From positions 6,250,501 to 6,314,500 of the forward strand of contig JAYKKT010000041.1 in assembly GCA_036023115.1 (NCBI GenBank): a stretch of DNA of 64,000 bases. The letters run 5' to 3'. A program made the position numbers and the translations under genes. Every line of letters starts with the position of its first letter. The stretch's first letter is position 1. Shown piece by piece: positions 10,288-23,132 of this stretch. The notes under the pieces are model-generated. The model made no database searches. It had not been told where the DNA came from and was given only the letters and a program-made list of their open reading frames with translations. The stretch comes from Brasenia schreberi (Eukaryota; Streptophyta; Magnoliopsida; Nymphaeales; Cabombaceae).

Positions 10288-13200
10288 ATGAGGGAAGATC
10301 CCTTTTACAAAATTACAAAAATATTTGAAAAACTCAAAATGGAAAAATTGCAAAAACCAAAAACATTGGAAAATCAAAAACTCGAAAAAAGAGTGGTTTG
10401 TATAGTTCCCAAAGTTCTAGTTTTACAAAAGAACAAAAAAATCGAAAAATTACAAAACTCCAAAAATATTTTGTACATAGCTGCTCCGGGTAAGTATTTA
10501 GAAAAAGAAAAGGATTTCGAAAGAAACGTTGTCTGTATAACCAGACCAAAATTTTCAAAATCAATAGAAATTCTAAGTATAAAACTAGGTCTTTTGAAAA
10601 TCCATGCATCAAATTCCCTCGGGTCTATAAACCATGAGAATGATCGAAGCTCAGAAGTGGATCCCCTTGAGGAAGATCCCACTTTTGACCTCCCAGAATT
10701 TCATAAAATTCTCGATTTTGAAAGACCTTCCAATTCAGTAGGAGGAGATTTCATAGAGGTAAACCTAGGGAGTGATTCCAATCCCAAACTCATTAAGGTA
10801 GGTGCATGTTTGCATGAGCATGAAAGATCAACATTCATTGCATTTCTACAAACCTACCTAGATGTGTTTGCATGGGCGTATGAAGACATGCCGGGCATAG
10901 ACCCCACCATTGTCGAACATCGTCTTCTCTTAGATGCGGATGTGAAACCCATAAAGCAAAAGCTTAGGAAAATACATCCGAATGTACACGCACAAGTCAA
11001 AGAGGGTTTAGAAGATCTGCTAAAAGCCGGATTTATAAAACCCATTGCGTATTCTGATTGGTTATCCAATATTATTGTTGTTCAAAAAACTAATGGGAAG
11101 ATTCGAATATGCATCGATTTCAGAAACCTGAATAAAGCCACTCCAAAGGATAATTATCCTTTACCAAACATAGATTTGATAGTCGATAGTACAGCAAATC
11201 ATGAAATGTTTTCATTTATGGATGGCTATTCAGGGTATAATCAAATCAAATTAAGTCCACGAGATCAGGGTAAGACCGCGTTCACAACCACGTGGGGCAC
11301 GTATTGCTATACAGTCATGCCCTTTGGTTTGAAAAATATCGGTGCAACATACCAGAGAGCCATGACCACGATCTTCCATGATCAGATTCATGAGCTCGTA
11401 GAAGTGTATGTGGATGATCTCTTGGCAAAATCCAAAACTCGATGCACTCACATCGAATGTTTACAACAGATTTTCGAAAGGCTTACACTTTACAAAGTAA
11501 AGCTAAACCCTCAAAAATGTGTATTCGGAGTAGAGTCTAGAAAGCTTCTAGGCTTTATGGTGAGCCAAAGGGGTATAGAAGTCGACCCCTCTAAGTGTCA
11601 AGCCATCATAGACATGGCTCCACCCTCCAATCTCACACAGATTCGTAGCCTCTAGGGTCGATTACAATCCATTCGTAGGTTCATATAAAACCTGACGACT
11701 AGATGCGAACCCTTCAACAAATTGTTGAGGAAGGGCACGAAATTTTCATGGGATGACGACTGCCAAAAGTCATTTGAAAGACTAAAGGCATACCTAGTTA
11801 ATCCCCCTGTTTTAAATCCTCTAAAGCAAGGAAAACCTCTTTTGCTTTACATTTCCGTGCATGCGAATGCCTTGGGAGCTTTGTTAGCTCAATACGAGGA
11901 CGACACCCACAAGGAGTATGCCATCTATTATATTTCAAAAACTCTCTTAGCTTATGAAAGGAATTATCAAGCCATGGAGAAGACGTGCTTGGCCCTAGTT
12001 TGGGCCTACCAGAAATTTCGACACTATTTCCTAGATCATGAGATCTGGATAGTGTCCAAGCTTGATCCAATCAAGCACTTGCTTGAAAAAACCATTCTCA
12101 CTGGTAGATTGGGCAAATGGCAACTCCTTCTAATAGAGTATGACCTAAAATACCATCATCAGATCTCCGTTAAGGGGCAAGCTCTAGCTGACTACGTGGC
12201 TGAGTTCCCCCTGGAGGACGCATATCCCACATTTAGTGAAATGCCTGATGAAGGAATATTGCAAAACTATTTTCAAAACCACATTTTGGCAAACTCTTTC
12301 GAAAACCAAGTGTGGAAGATGCACTTTGATGGGGTGCGAAACCAACGAGGGGCTGGTGGTGGGGTCATCCTCATATCCCCTGAAAGGGGTGAGATCCCCA
12401 TAGCAATTTGCCTAGATTTCGAATGTTCCAACAACATAGCTGAGTATGAAGCACTCATACAAGGCTTAAGGATTTCGAAAACTCTAGGGGCATCATGCAT
12501 CGAGGTCTTTGGAGATTCGCTCCTTGTTATAAACCAAGTTTTGAAAATTTGGCAAGTGTGAAATGAAAAACTTCTTCCATATCACGAGTTGGCCACTCGG
12601 TTGGTTGAGTCATTCCAATCGTGTAAACTCACACACGTAGGAAGAGAGGATAATGGCATTAACGACGCCGTCTCCTCCTTGGGTTCAGCCCTAAAGCTCG
12701 ATCCCACTTTGGGAACTTGATCCTTAGAGATATGGCATGCGCCCACCCCATCCACACACGATTTGGATATTTGCCAAAATAATCCAGATTCTGTTGAAAA
12801 ACCTTGGTTTTATGACATCAAATGTTTTCTAGAAAATGGGGGATTCACTGAGGATGCCACATCCAAAGATAAGGCATTCATCCAAAAAATTTCTACCCGA
12901 TATACCGTTCTGGGTGGGGTTTTATACAAAAAAAGTTTTACCGGCATCCTACTAAGATGTGTCGATCTAGAGGAGGCTAGGACTGTTATGCATGAATTCC
13001 ACAATGGAGAATGTGGAGGTCATGTTAATGCCAACATGATGGCAATGAAAATACTTAGAGCGGGCTATTTTTGGTCCACCCTGAAAAAGGATTGTCACGA
13101 TCATGTTAGGAAGTGTCATCCATGTCAAGTGCATAGGCACGCCTTCATATCCCATCATCTTCATTGCATTCCGTGGTCAGCCCCTGGCCATTTACCATGT

Positions 13201-14049
13201 GGGCGTTTGATATTGTAGGCCTGATCTTTCCAAAGGCATCGAATGGGCATAGGTTCATCTTAGCAGCCATTGAGTATTTCTCCAAGTGGGTTGAAGCCAT
13301 CTCCCTGACCAACGTACAAGGGCAACATGTGGTGGCTTTCATTAAGAGGAATATCTTAGCTCGATTTGGGGTTCCAAGAGACCTTGTGTCTGATAATGGC
13401 ACCCCATTCAAAAATGAGTGGATGGTCAAGTTGTGCAACACGTATGGCATAACTCACCACTTCTACTCACCCTACTACCCTCAAGGCAACGGCCAAGCCG
13501 AAGCCACGAATAAGACTCTCATTAGCATAATTGAGAAGACTTTAGAGAAGGGTAGGACGTGCCACGAGAAGCTGGATGAAGCCTTATGAGCTTATAGGAC
13601 TTCCATCCGGACTCCCACAAATGCCACACCATTCGAATTGGTCTATGGCACAAACGCCATTCTTCCCATTCATACACAATTGCATTCATTCCATACATCC
13701 ATTGCACTCGACCTCCCCCTAGAGGCTTCAACATGCTAGGATGGCCGAACTAGATTTGTTAGATGAAAGGCGACTCCTTGCTATGGATCATGCTCAGGCA
13801 TACCGACAAAGGATAGCCCGACATTATGACAAACACATGAGACCTCGCCACTTTGAAGTGGGAGATTTAGTTTTGAAAATCATCCACTATCGTAGCCCAC
13901 ATCCACTTGGAAAGTGGCGCCCCAAGTGGGATATACCCTATGTTGTACGAGCAACCACCACAAACAACTCATATTGGTTGATCGATGTAGAAGGTAGGAA
14001 TTTAGCAGATCCTATCAATATTCAATACTTAAAGAAGTATTATGTGTAG
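10288..14049 (+). pseudogene. ORF2 (pol) pseudogene of element B: RT, RNase H, aRNase H, integrase
   Basis: ATG 10288 (MREDPF) opens the pol frame. RT lies at about 10930-11655, with FSFMDGYSGYNQI, MPFGLKN and YVDD at 11407-11418. RNase H follows (YISKTLLAYERNYQAMEKT), then a second archaeal-type RNase H from about 12310 (MHFDG, EYEAL, FGDS). Integrase has the HHCC zinc finger (about 12990-13130), the DDE core (SDNGT near 13393, QAEATNKT near 13496) and a C-terminal domain ending LKKYYV at 14049. Breaks are TAG at 11653, a stop near 11686, TGA near 12560, a frameshift near 13145, TGA at 13587 and a frameshift near 13725. The order RT-RH-aRH-IN places it in the Tat group. Confidence 0.93.
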
Positions 14050-15193
14050 GATTTGGGTTGAATTCTTTTTTTCGAAAACCCTTAGGGATAGTTGCTTTGA
14101 AACTTCAAAAGTAAGGTTCAAAGGCGAATTGTGTGACCCTGAGTGAGAGAATTCGCACTTGTGAAAGAGTGGAGTTTTCCAAACACGAGGTTACATTTCA
14201 AAATCCTTCTTCTTAGAAAGAAAGGCCTAGTTCAATATAGCAAGATACTTGCAAGTAGTATGTGCTATTTCTAAATAGGCTGATCTGGAATGGATCGAGT
14301 ATGACCTTGGGATAAGTCCTCCCCTCTTCTCTTCTCCTTCCAAAAGGAAAACGTGGCCAAAACAAAGAGAATTCCCCGTCAAAAGTCTCTTTCCAAAAGA
14401 AAGAAACCAGAATCAAAAAGAAAAATTTGATTCTCTTGTGAAAAAGAGGGATTAAAGAAAAAATACTCCCAAAGGGAGACCCTCTATGAAAAAAAGGAAA
14501 AAAAGCTCAAAAAAAGAGCAATTTTCTACCTTCTATGCCTCAAACCATGGGACACTTCAGAAGGGATCGTGGTATCTCTTTCCCATCCCTGGCTTATCCC
14601 ACGTAAAACATGGTTCATTTCGAGGAATCCTAAAGTAAAAATATGATTTACTTACTTGAATTTCATTTTGTTTGAGAATTCGACGTTTTGAGTAAGACGT
14701 AGGAATTTTGAAATATAGCTTGTTTTCTTATAAAACCTCCGCTAGATTAGCGAGTGTCAAGACTCAAGCAAAGGCAAACACAAAGAGCTCGAGATCCTTA
14801 GGATTGAGGCTCAAAGTAGTTTTTCCTTTTGTAAATAGATTTTGAAAAATCGAACATCGAGCAGCATAGGGTCTGCTCACTTGGAGCAACAGGTCTTCGT
14901 AAGTCTCAAAAGTTCGACCATGTCATCTGGTCTCTGGGAGGTCACCATTCTGGGCATCCCACCCATGACATGCATGTGCATATCCACGCATGGACACCTG
15001 CACAAACATGATCCCGTTTAGGACCAAAAACCATATATATTCCTTTGGCGTGATATCAACTCCTACGAGGGTTTTAAAAGAGAGATTTTGCTTAAAAATT
15101 TGGACGATCTCATATTTTCGTGGATAGATTTAGGGAGACATCGAAAGGGGTGTTGTCGTCTTTGCCATTATCCAAATCAATTTGGATAATGCT
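14050..15193 (+). other. 3' untranslated internal region of element B
   Basis: This non-coding stretch is purine-rich and shares its order with the same region of I (54411-55568), A (1-560), G and F. A CTCCC-AAA-GGGAG hairpin lies at 14466-14478 in an A-rich setting. The short ORFs in it are not conserved as proteins. Confidence 0.7.
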
Positions 15194-15206
15194 AAAGAGG
15201 GGCATC
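15194..15206 (+). other. Polypurine tract of element B
   Basis: AAAGAGGGGCATC directly precedes the 3' LTR start. Confidence 0.8.
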
Positions 15207-16316
15207 TGTAACACCCCAAAATCCCACGAATTTTTCAAAACACCTGGTTTTGCAAAAGCAGCCCCAAAGGGCTATTTTGAGTCTGGAAACCCAGGAGCCT
15301 TCCAGGCAACCCTGTACATATGTTTAAATCATATATGTTTTAAAATATATGTTGTACAGTTTTAAAACCTTAAAAAGGTATTTTGAAACCCCGAAAAGCA
15401 ACTTTGCCTGATAAAAGCAGGACCAGAGAAGCGAAAGAGAGCCCGGACCCGGAGCATATATCAAGCCCGACACATCAACTCTCGTATCAGAATCATCCCC
15501 AAATTCTCGGACATCCAAGCCCCTGTTATCAACAAAATTGTTCGAAATGATCTCCGGAAGGTGAGAAGAAGAGCGGACGACAATGTTGGCGAAGACCCAA
15601 CGCAAGATGGACTACTGATGCTGTCAGGCCTCGCACAAACCGTCTGTTTCACAACGCCATGAAGGAGTCAGAAAATCAGATTTGGATCGGATATGGACCA
15701 TATATATCCAGATCCAAATCCAAACATGCATCTGGATTTGGATTTGGATTTGGATCCAAAGATCCAATCCAATATCCACATCCATGACCCACATCACCTT
15801 CTCATAAATGGAGGTGGGGCCCACAAAGAATTCACGTGAAAAGCTTGGGTAGAGAGAATGGGCGGGTAAAGTATGAGTGAGAAAATTGGTGGGCTTGACT
15901 TTTGTGTCAAGTTTTGGGTTAATCATGTGGGTTTAGCCTAAGAGTGTGGGTTTAAGCTTGTATGCACCTACACCTAACCTGGGGCTGCACCAACATGAAC
16001 CTGGCTGCAACTAGGTCTATGAATCAAGGCCAAGGGGATCCTAGCCACCCTTACCCAAAACCACCCTAACCATACCTAGCCGACCTCACCTAGCTCACCC
16101 CACCTAATTAGACCACCTAGACCCTAGCTAGACTAAACCTAATCCCACCTTAACCCACCTAATTAGGCCCTAACCCTTAAATCCCAACCACCCTAACCGA
16201 CCTACCCTAAACCACCTTACCACCCTTCCTAGTCGACCTACCCAAACCACCCCACCCCAGCCCACAACATCCTAAATATCTACCCCAAAACCACCCCAAC
16301 CGACCCCAGCCCATGC

Positions 16317-16324
16317 CTATAAAA
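16317..16324 (+). promoter_or_regulatory. TATA box of B 3' LTR
   Basis: CTATAAAA is followed by the C-run/G-run inverted repeat to about 16348. Confidence 0.6.
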
Positions 16325-17174
16325 CCCCCCCTTTTGGGGCGGGTTTTGGGCAGCTCTCTCACCCCTCTCTCTCCTCTCTCACCTGCGCTCTCTTCCACCC
16401 CACTTCACTCCCATCCTCCACCAGTTGCGCCACCTCCACCGCCACTCCACCCGGCTGCATTTCCACTCGGCTGCCACCTGCACATCCCACCCGACTGCAC
16501 CCTGCCACTTCCTTCCACCACCACAGCAACCACCTCCGGTTAGTACCCCCATCTCAGCCCTATCTAACATCTCTTCCTCTCCCCTTCTTACCCAGCCACA
16601 CACCCCATCACCCGCCACCACTGGTGCACCCTAACCATCTCCCTTGCACCCGACCACTTCACACCCCACATCACCACCTTCCCTCAACCACCCATCTCAG
16701 CCCCTAGCTAAGCCATCACCCTCAACCTGCCACCACCTAGCTAACACCCAAACCTGCCCCAACTCCCTCAACATCCCCACTTGCTGCATTACCACCCGGC
16801 CTTCATCATCAACACTTCCTTCGGCTAAGACCCTACTTGGCGCCCACCCGCATCCAAGGAGCTCCCCTTCGGCTATCCAAGGCGACTTACATAGGCCAAA
16901 GCCAAGCAAGTTACACCCGGACCAGCTATACGTAAGTGCCTAACTCGGTCCTTGTTATGAACTTGCTTACATTTGATTAAATTTGATACGGAGTTGTAAT
17001 AATGGAGCGTTGTCTCCCCCCGCTTGTAATAATGTGGTTTGGCACACCCACACACACGTGCACTTGAGCCATTTCGCTCTTAGCTGCACACGATTTTGTC
17101 ACACACATGGGCCTAATCAGCCCTTAAGATATAGTTATACCTACATGTTTTAAGTTGCGTGGGTTTTGATTTAA

Positions 17175-17490
17175 GTTGTGTGCGTGGTCTTTCAATTTTC
17201 ACACTCACACACATTGAGCTTTCGCTCTTATTCCCAAGACCCTAGTAAGGGCCATATTGCAATTTCCCTTGGATGTTTTAATTCAAGTTGTGTGTGTAGC
17301 ATTTCAATTCTACACTCACACACATTGAGCTTTCGCTCTTACTCCCAAGACCTTAGTAAAGGCCTTATTGCAATTTCGTTTGGGGTGTTTAAATTCAAGT
17401 TGTGTGCGTAGCATTTCAATTCTACACTCACACACATTGAGCTTTCGCTCCTACTCCCAAGACCTTAGTCAAGGCCATATTGCAATTATA
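17175..17490 (+). repeat. Tandem hairpin-repeat array, B 3' LTR
   Basis: Three units of about 105 bp match those of the 5' LTR, each with GAGC-TTTC-GCTC. Confidence 0.7.
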
Positions 17491-18268
17491 TTTGGGTTTA
17501 CATTACAAGTCGTGTGAGTTGTCTTTCCATATACACACAACACCCACGCACACGTTGGTGACCTTCGGGCCCATATATATTATAAGTATTTCCCTTTGGC
17601 TATGTCTTTAAGATTTGGGTTTTAAGGTTCAGCAGTGTGTGTAGTCTTTCCATATATACACGACACACACTTGCACAATTGAGCCTTTCCGCTCTTAAGA
17701 TATAGCCATATTTCCCTTTTGCAATTTCCCTTTTGCAATTTACATTAAGTCATTTCCCTTCCGCATTGTCTTTCAATTTGGGTTTTCTCTTTGGAGTTGT
17801 GTGAGTTTGCATTGCATATACGCCATACCACGAGTTAGGACGCATATTGCATCAAAGCAAGCCCCACACTCCCGCTCAAAAAATCGCCCAACTTAGGTCA
17901 CTTGTGCACACACCTAGTTGGCCCTAAAAAGCATAAAAAGAAAGACATAGGCACGTGCAAATCCCACGTGTAATAAAACTTGCAATCGTACATACAAAGC
18001 CCAAACACTTAGGGTATTTTCAAAGAGGTTTAAATTTCAAAAGGCTTTGCCAAGCGTACAGACTGACCCTTGTGTATCGGTGCAAGAAGGTCTGTGACGA
18101 AAAGAGCTCACTTGCTCACAGTCGCCCCGATAGAAGTCAGATTTCAAAAACTTTCTTCGCTAGCTTAAGCAAGCTAGCTGGCACGCCCTTTTGTTAAATA
18201 CGACTTAGACACACGAAAAGGTTCACTTCAGGCCTAAGAACCAGAAGTGGGAATTTTCCGTGTCTACA

Positions 18269-19924
18269 TACCCGAACCTTAAAAGCAACTCACACGACTT
18301 GAATGTAAATTGCGGAAGGGAGATATACTTATATTAAGAGCGGAAAGGCTCAATGCACGCGTGTGTGAGTGTAGAATTGAAATGACAAACTCACACGACT
18401 TGAATTGAACTTGCCGAATTTGAAATATAAGTATATATATATGAGCGGTAAAGCTCAACGTGTTCGTGTGTGTTGTGTGTAATTGGAAAGACAACTCACA
18501 CACACGACTGAATTGAACTTTGCCGAAAGAGAAATATAGAGATATATATATATATATGAGTGGTAAGGCTCAACGTGTTCGTGTGTGTTGTGTATAAATT
18601 GAAAGACAACTCACACACACGACTGAAATTTAACTTGCTAAAAGGGGAATATAGATATAAGAGCGGAAAGGCTTAATGTGAGTGAGTGTTTTTGGTGTGT
18701 AAATGGAAAGACAACTCACACAACTGAATTTGAACCACCCAAAATGTAAAGACGTACACAGTTGAACATAAAACTCACGCAGCTGAAAGTATATAGATAT
18801 TCTATATCTTAGGGGTTGCCAAGGCCAAAATGTGCATGAGAGTGTTGAGCAAGTGCTCGAGTGCCCTTTGTGTGCAAGTGTGGAATTGAAATGACAACGC
18901 ACACAACTGAAAGTAACAACCCAAATGAAATTGCACCGTAGACGGCTCTTACTAGAGTCTTTGGAGTAAGAGCGAAAGCTCAATGCGTGTGTGTGCAAAG
19001 CGTGTATGATTAAGAGCTAAAGCTCAAGTGTATGTGGGTGTCTTGTGTACGAGATAAGAGCTAAGGCTCAAGTGCATGTATGTGTCTCGTGTGTCAAGCA
19101 CCAATATTACATCTCGGGGGGAGACCATGCTCCATTACTACAACCCCATATCAAAATTTAATTAAGTATGAAAGGAGTAAAGTAAATACCGAATTTTAAA
19201 CACTTACACGTGATTCGGCTTTCTTCTCCTTGCTCACGCTTGGGCTTGTGTCCACCTTGGGCAGCCAAGAGGGGTCTCCCTAGGTGGGTTTGAGAGAGAG
19301 TTTGAGGCTTCGGGAAGGCTTGTGGGCTTGTGACTTGGGAGGACCTAGGTTTGGCCAAGAGGGGGGTCACGACCTAAGGGTATGTTTTGCTAGGGCTAGC
19401 CACTACCTAATGGGGGCTAGTCCTAAGGTAGGTTTATCCTAAGGGTGCAGCCAGGCTAAGGCACAACAAGGTGCGGGTGGTCCTAAGGTATGGCTGGAGT
19501 GGGGTAGCAGCTTGGCGCTAAGCGACGGGTGTGACAGGGCGCGGGGCACTGGGCGTGCAGGACAACGGTGGGGCACGCTGAGGCACAGGGCGCGCGGCAG
19601 GCACAGGTGGGGCGTGCGGCAAGCGTGGGTGGGGCGCGATGCGGCGCAGGGACGCAGGCAGGAGGCCGAGAGGTGCGCGTAGGGCACAGGGAGCCGAGGG
19701 TGTCCTTGGGGTTTTGGGGTCTAGCTTAGGCAGTTTGCTTGAGTCGGTTAGGCTAGGTTTAGTCCAGTTAGGGTGAGGTTTAATGATGTGGGTTAGGTGG
19801 ATTAGGCTATGATTAGGCTAGGATTAGGAGACCTACCTCTTGGAGCCGGTCCTTCTTGGTTGAGCCCACGTCCAAGCCATGGTTGCAGCCTTCCTTGATC
19901 GAGCCCACCTTGGTTGCAGCCCAC
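18269..19924 (-). repeat. 5' LTR of element C, segment 2 (R/U5)
   Basis: This continues segment 1 once B is removed. On the minus strand it holds GC-rich leader sequence (about 19440-19690) and diverged hairpin repeats (about 18300-19100), some with the AT-rich spacer near 18540. Bases 19920-19924 (CCCAC) are the left TSD of solo LTR E. The ORFs in it have no recognisable product. Confidence 0.82.
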
Positions 19925-21270
19925 TGTAGACGTGATTTTATTTCAAATCGTTTGGGATTCGAAATCAAACCCTCGAACTACATCGGGTTGCGCGAGCGTG
20001 CCAGTTAGTTTACCAAAACTAACAAATTATGTTTTTCTGACTTCTTAGAACGATTGTGGACAAGTGAGATCTTTTCGACTTAGGCCTTCTTGAACCGGCG
20101 CTCAAGGGTCAGCCTAGACGCTTGAAACTTGTTTGAATCCGTTAATTCGAAAAAGGAAAAACCAGATTTTCCAAAGTTCAGATTTGTGTTCAAGTTCTTG
20201 ATTTCTGAAAAATTTCAGATTCTTAGATTTGCAGAACCTATTCAGTTTCAGAGGCCTGTTCTCTGAATTTTTAAAAATATTTTTGATTCTCCAAAAATTC
20301 TAAAACTTTTATAGAATAGAGATACATATGTGTAGAATCAGAATATATTTTTATTTTATAATTTAGTTCTTTATTTTCTGAGAATTAAATATAGAATCAG
20401 AAACTGTTATAACATTCAGAACAGCCCTGTTTCTGTAGATCAGAAGCTCAGAAGAACAGCAATATCTCAGTGCTCGGTCATCCAATTTCGATGAAATTTG
20501 TTGTGTTTGATGTTAGGTTTTCAAAGAATCAAATTTCATCCAATTTCACTCAGTGGTTGCAGAGATATGGGCAAAAGAACAGAGGTTTGTTACTGAACAT
20601 TCTGTTTCTGTAAAACGCAATCTGGATTTTGTATAAACTTCACGGATATAATTGGCTAGGCAAAATTTCATAACAATTCCTCAAAATTTTATCTAAGAAC
20701 GTCTGATATGTCTAGATTATTCATGCAAAATTTCGAAGCAATTGGCTTATCCGTTTGTCTATAAAAATTCTGTGATCAGACGCATGTGCACAGACAGTTT
20801 CAGAAACCGGTTTTACAGAAAATTTCAGAAGGTTCCTAAGATGATTCTAGAACAAAGTTCAACCTGTATCAGTCCTAATAAAGCATGGAAATCATACAAA
20901 CATGGATTTTTGTTTCGTTCATGAAGGAATTATGCATGTTTGTATCGATATAAATGAAGAACATGGGCTCAAAGCCTTGATTCATGTACAAATTTCCAGA
21001 ATCTGTGCTTTTTCAGGTTCTCATGGATTAAAACCAATTTGTGCAAGAATTCCAACCTGTGTGAGTGAGAGGGGATGTAGGAGCACTTCGCCGGACGATC
21101 GTCGAACGTCAGAACCAGGCTGGACTTCCTTCTTCTCCTTCTTTTCTTCCTTTCTCTCTCTCTCTCTCTATTTCTCTAAATTTTCAGACTGACTGTTCCT
21201 GTTTTCTTGGTTTTCCCGGATTGAGGTTTTGTGGTCACCGGAGGATCCCTTTGGAGCCTCCTTCAGGCTC

Positions 21271-21280
21271 CTTTTATAGG
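21271..21280 (-). promoter_or_regulatory. TATA box of solo LTR E
   Basis: Minus-strand CCTATAAAAG lies in a GC-balanced setting and is followed downstream by a purine-rich AG run (about 21150-21185 on the other strand). It is the best promoter candidate in this LTR. Confidence 0.5.
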
Positions 21281-21887
21281 CCAAAAGGTGCCCCTTTGGT
21301 GTAGCATTGGGCAAGGCAAGTTGCCTTGCTGATCAAATTCGTTTTTGGCATGTAATTGCTGCAAAAATCGTATTTGGGAAGTGCTGCTGGTTCTGGCAAC
21401 TGCTTGCTGTAGTTAGTTGCTAAATTCAACCACCAGCATGGAATTGGATGAGGCTTAATGTGATTCAACATGGTAAGTTCGTGCTGGATTTGGCAGCAAG
21501 GGAAGATCAGCTAGTCTGGTGGAGCTGGTTGTTTCACGTTGCTATAGATGGACCTGCCTTCACCGAGTCGATCACCGCCGTTACTTGCTGAAATCAATCA
21601 TCGTGCTATTTGGTAAGTGGATGTTGTACACGTCCTCCTTACTGTTGTGGTGTTCCTTACAGAAATCGATGGGAGCTGAACTTGGTAAGTGGCTGTTGTA
21701 CATGCCTTCCAAATTAATAATCGTTTGCTGTGGAGAAGTTGCTAAAATGGGTTTGCTCCAACTGGTGCGGCGTATGGCAAGTGGAGTGTTTTCCTTGCCT
21801 TGATCGTCTTTTGCCTTCATTTGCACGAAACACAGCTTGCTATGTTTGGCCAACATGATAAGCAGCCACAGATTTGATTGATTCTCT

Positions 21888-22571
21888 TTAGATGGTTCCA
21901 TTACGTTGATGGTAACGACAACTGAATCGTGAGAGACTCAAAAGCCATTCTTCTTCGTCTTCAAGCATAGGAGCAGGTAATTTCATGACACTTTGTGAAA
22001 CGATCAAATCCACTGCTTTTATTTGATACATATCCAATAAGCGTCCTAGTTGCATATTGGTCTTTTGAAGATTGAAAGCGATTCTTGCAGGCGCAACTCC
22101 TGTAGGCACTCCTCGTGCAGCACAGCCTGTGTTTAAAGCATAACCTTTTAACAGGTAGCTGTCTTTTGTGTTTTTCCCAAGCGCTTTCATAACACCATCA
22201 CCTGCATTAGTAGCTGCCTGACAAGTGATAATGCCCTCAGTTTCAGAGAACAGTGACCTGAGTTCATTTTCTGACTGATCAATTTCATTTTCTTTTCTCT
22301 CTAACAACTTCATTATGCAATTCTTCAATGAAGCCAATTTACACATAGAAGCAGATCCAGGAGAGCTAGAATGGTCAACGAAAGAATCCTCACGGTGCAT
22401 CAAATCAGAAATCAAACTATCTACGGCATTGACGTTTAGACTATCTAAGTTACTGATCAAATTCTCAGCAGTGAAATCAGACCCATGATCAGTGGAACCA
22501 GCAAAATAAAGATCACCAACATAATTGGCATGGATACCTGATGATGAACCGCAAACAGGTAAAGATGCCAC
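21888..22571 (-). pseudogene. Captured fragment resembling POWERDRESS (SANT-domain co-repressor)
   Basis: An open reading of about 227 codons. Residues 1-109 (22571-22245) resemble the segment of plant POWERDRESS/N-CoR-like proteins between the GWGEGLAKYEKKK region and the SANT domains: a DNLDSLN-like stretch, a serine-rich linker, then a helix with ENEIDQSENELRSL, close to the family's EIDxLENELKxL. The SANT domains, which bind histone deacetylase partners, are absent. The remaining residues (with NTGCAARGVPTG) are unrecognised and may come from another source. The assignment rests on memory of the family, not on a search. It is a fragment and no function is expected. Confidence 0.42.
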
Positions 22572-22799
22572 CGTTAGAGATACACATCTTGCCTTGGTCG
22601 GCAGCTCCTTGGTATTGTCAGGGGAATGTTTGTGGCCTTGATGGTGTATTTAACCTCCTGATGCTGACATGACATAAGAATCATTCAAGCAGGGGACACC
22701 TTCTTCAGGGTTTGTATCGGCTACTTCATTGATCATTAATATACCACTTGATGGTCGTCATAACTGGGGTAGAACACTTGCCAGATGGATTCCTGTCAC

Positions 22800-23132
22800 C
22801 ACGTTGCCATTCATGGTTATAGCCGCCAGGTCAAGGTCATCACCACCATCTACATTCTCTGCCAGAACCACGTTGTATCAAGTTTCGTCAATGTCAACAA
22901 TCATCTGTGCAGCTGGGGGAACAAGATACTGATACCCATCAAATGAAGTTGCTGCAAGAATGAGCCCCTTCTGCTGTTCTCCACGTTTACTGAGATCAAG
23001 TAAAAGAACTTGACTCATAATCCTCCCATGAGTACGAAATTGGAATGGGCATACTTTAGTGCCATCCCTTCCATCAGGAACATAGATATTTCCTGATACT
23101 GTTGGAACCACAATGTCCGTATGTTTATCCCC
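22800..23132 (-). pseudogene. Captured fragment of DEX1 (DEFECTIVE IN EXINE FORMATION 1)
   Basis: The minus strand reads [46 protein letters not shown] and, after a TGA at 22878-22880, [10 protein letters not shown] and TMNGNV. These match the FG-GAP-like beta-propeller region of plant DEX1, a membrane protein needed for pollen wall (exine) patterning. Only about 110 residues of a protein of roughly 900 are present. The DGPTSC... portion before the stop is altered and the reading diverges right after NGNV, as at an exon edge. About 43 unrecognised codons (with [13 protein letters not shown]) precede it in frame from 23261. It is dead: no start, an internal stop and both ends missing. Confidence 0.78.

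Larger units (their letters stand above)
6085..18268 (+). mobile_element. Ty3/gypsy (Tat/Ogre-like) retrotransposon B, complete ends
   Basis: This is a 12.2-kb element with two LTRs, primer-binding site, gag, RT, RNase H, integrase and polypurine tract. It is flanked by a perfect 5-bp TSD, TACCC, at 6080-6084 and 18269-18273. It sits inside the 5' LTR of C. The protease and G-patch region is deleted and the ORFs carry several stops and frameshifts, so it is not autonomous now. Its LTRs differ by large indels, which makes it older than G or I. Confidence 0.93.
15207..18268 (+). repeat. 3' LTR of element B (3062 bp)
   Basis: It starts TGTAACACCCC (one A fewer than usual) and ends GTGTCTACA. 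The U3 palindrome is at about 15672-15722, the C-rich leader after about 16350, the hairpin-repeat array at about 17175-17490 and the U5 segment at 18059-18094. The TSD TACCC follows at 18269-18273. Confidence 0.92.

Noticed and set aside
19439..19687. Cys/Pro-rich 82-codon ORF on the minus strand.
   Set aside because: It lies in the GC-rich leader of the C LTR and has no counterpart in the same region of other LTRs.
22800..23132. A functional DEX1 gene.
   Set aside because: Only about 110 residues, an internal TGA at 22878-22880 and both ends missing.
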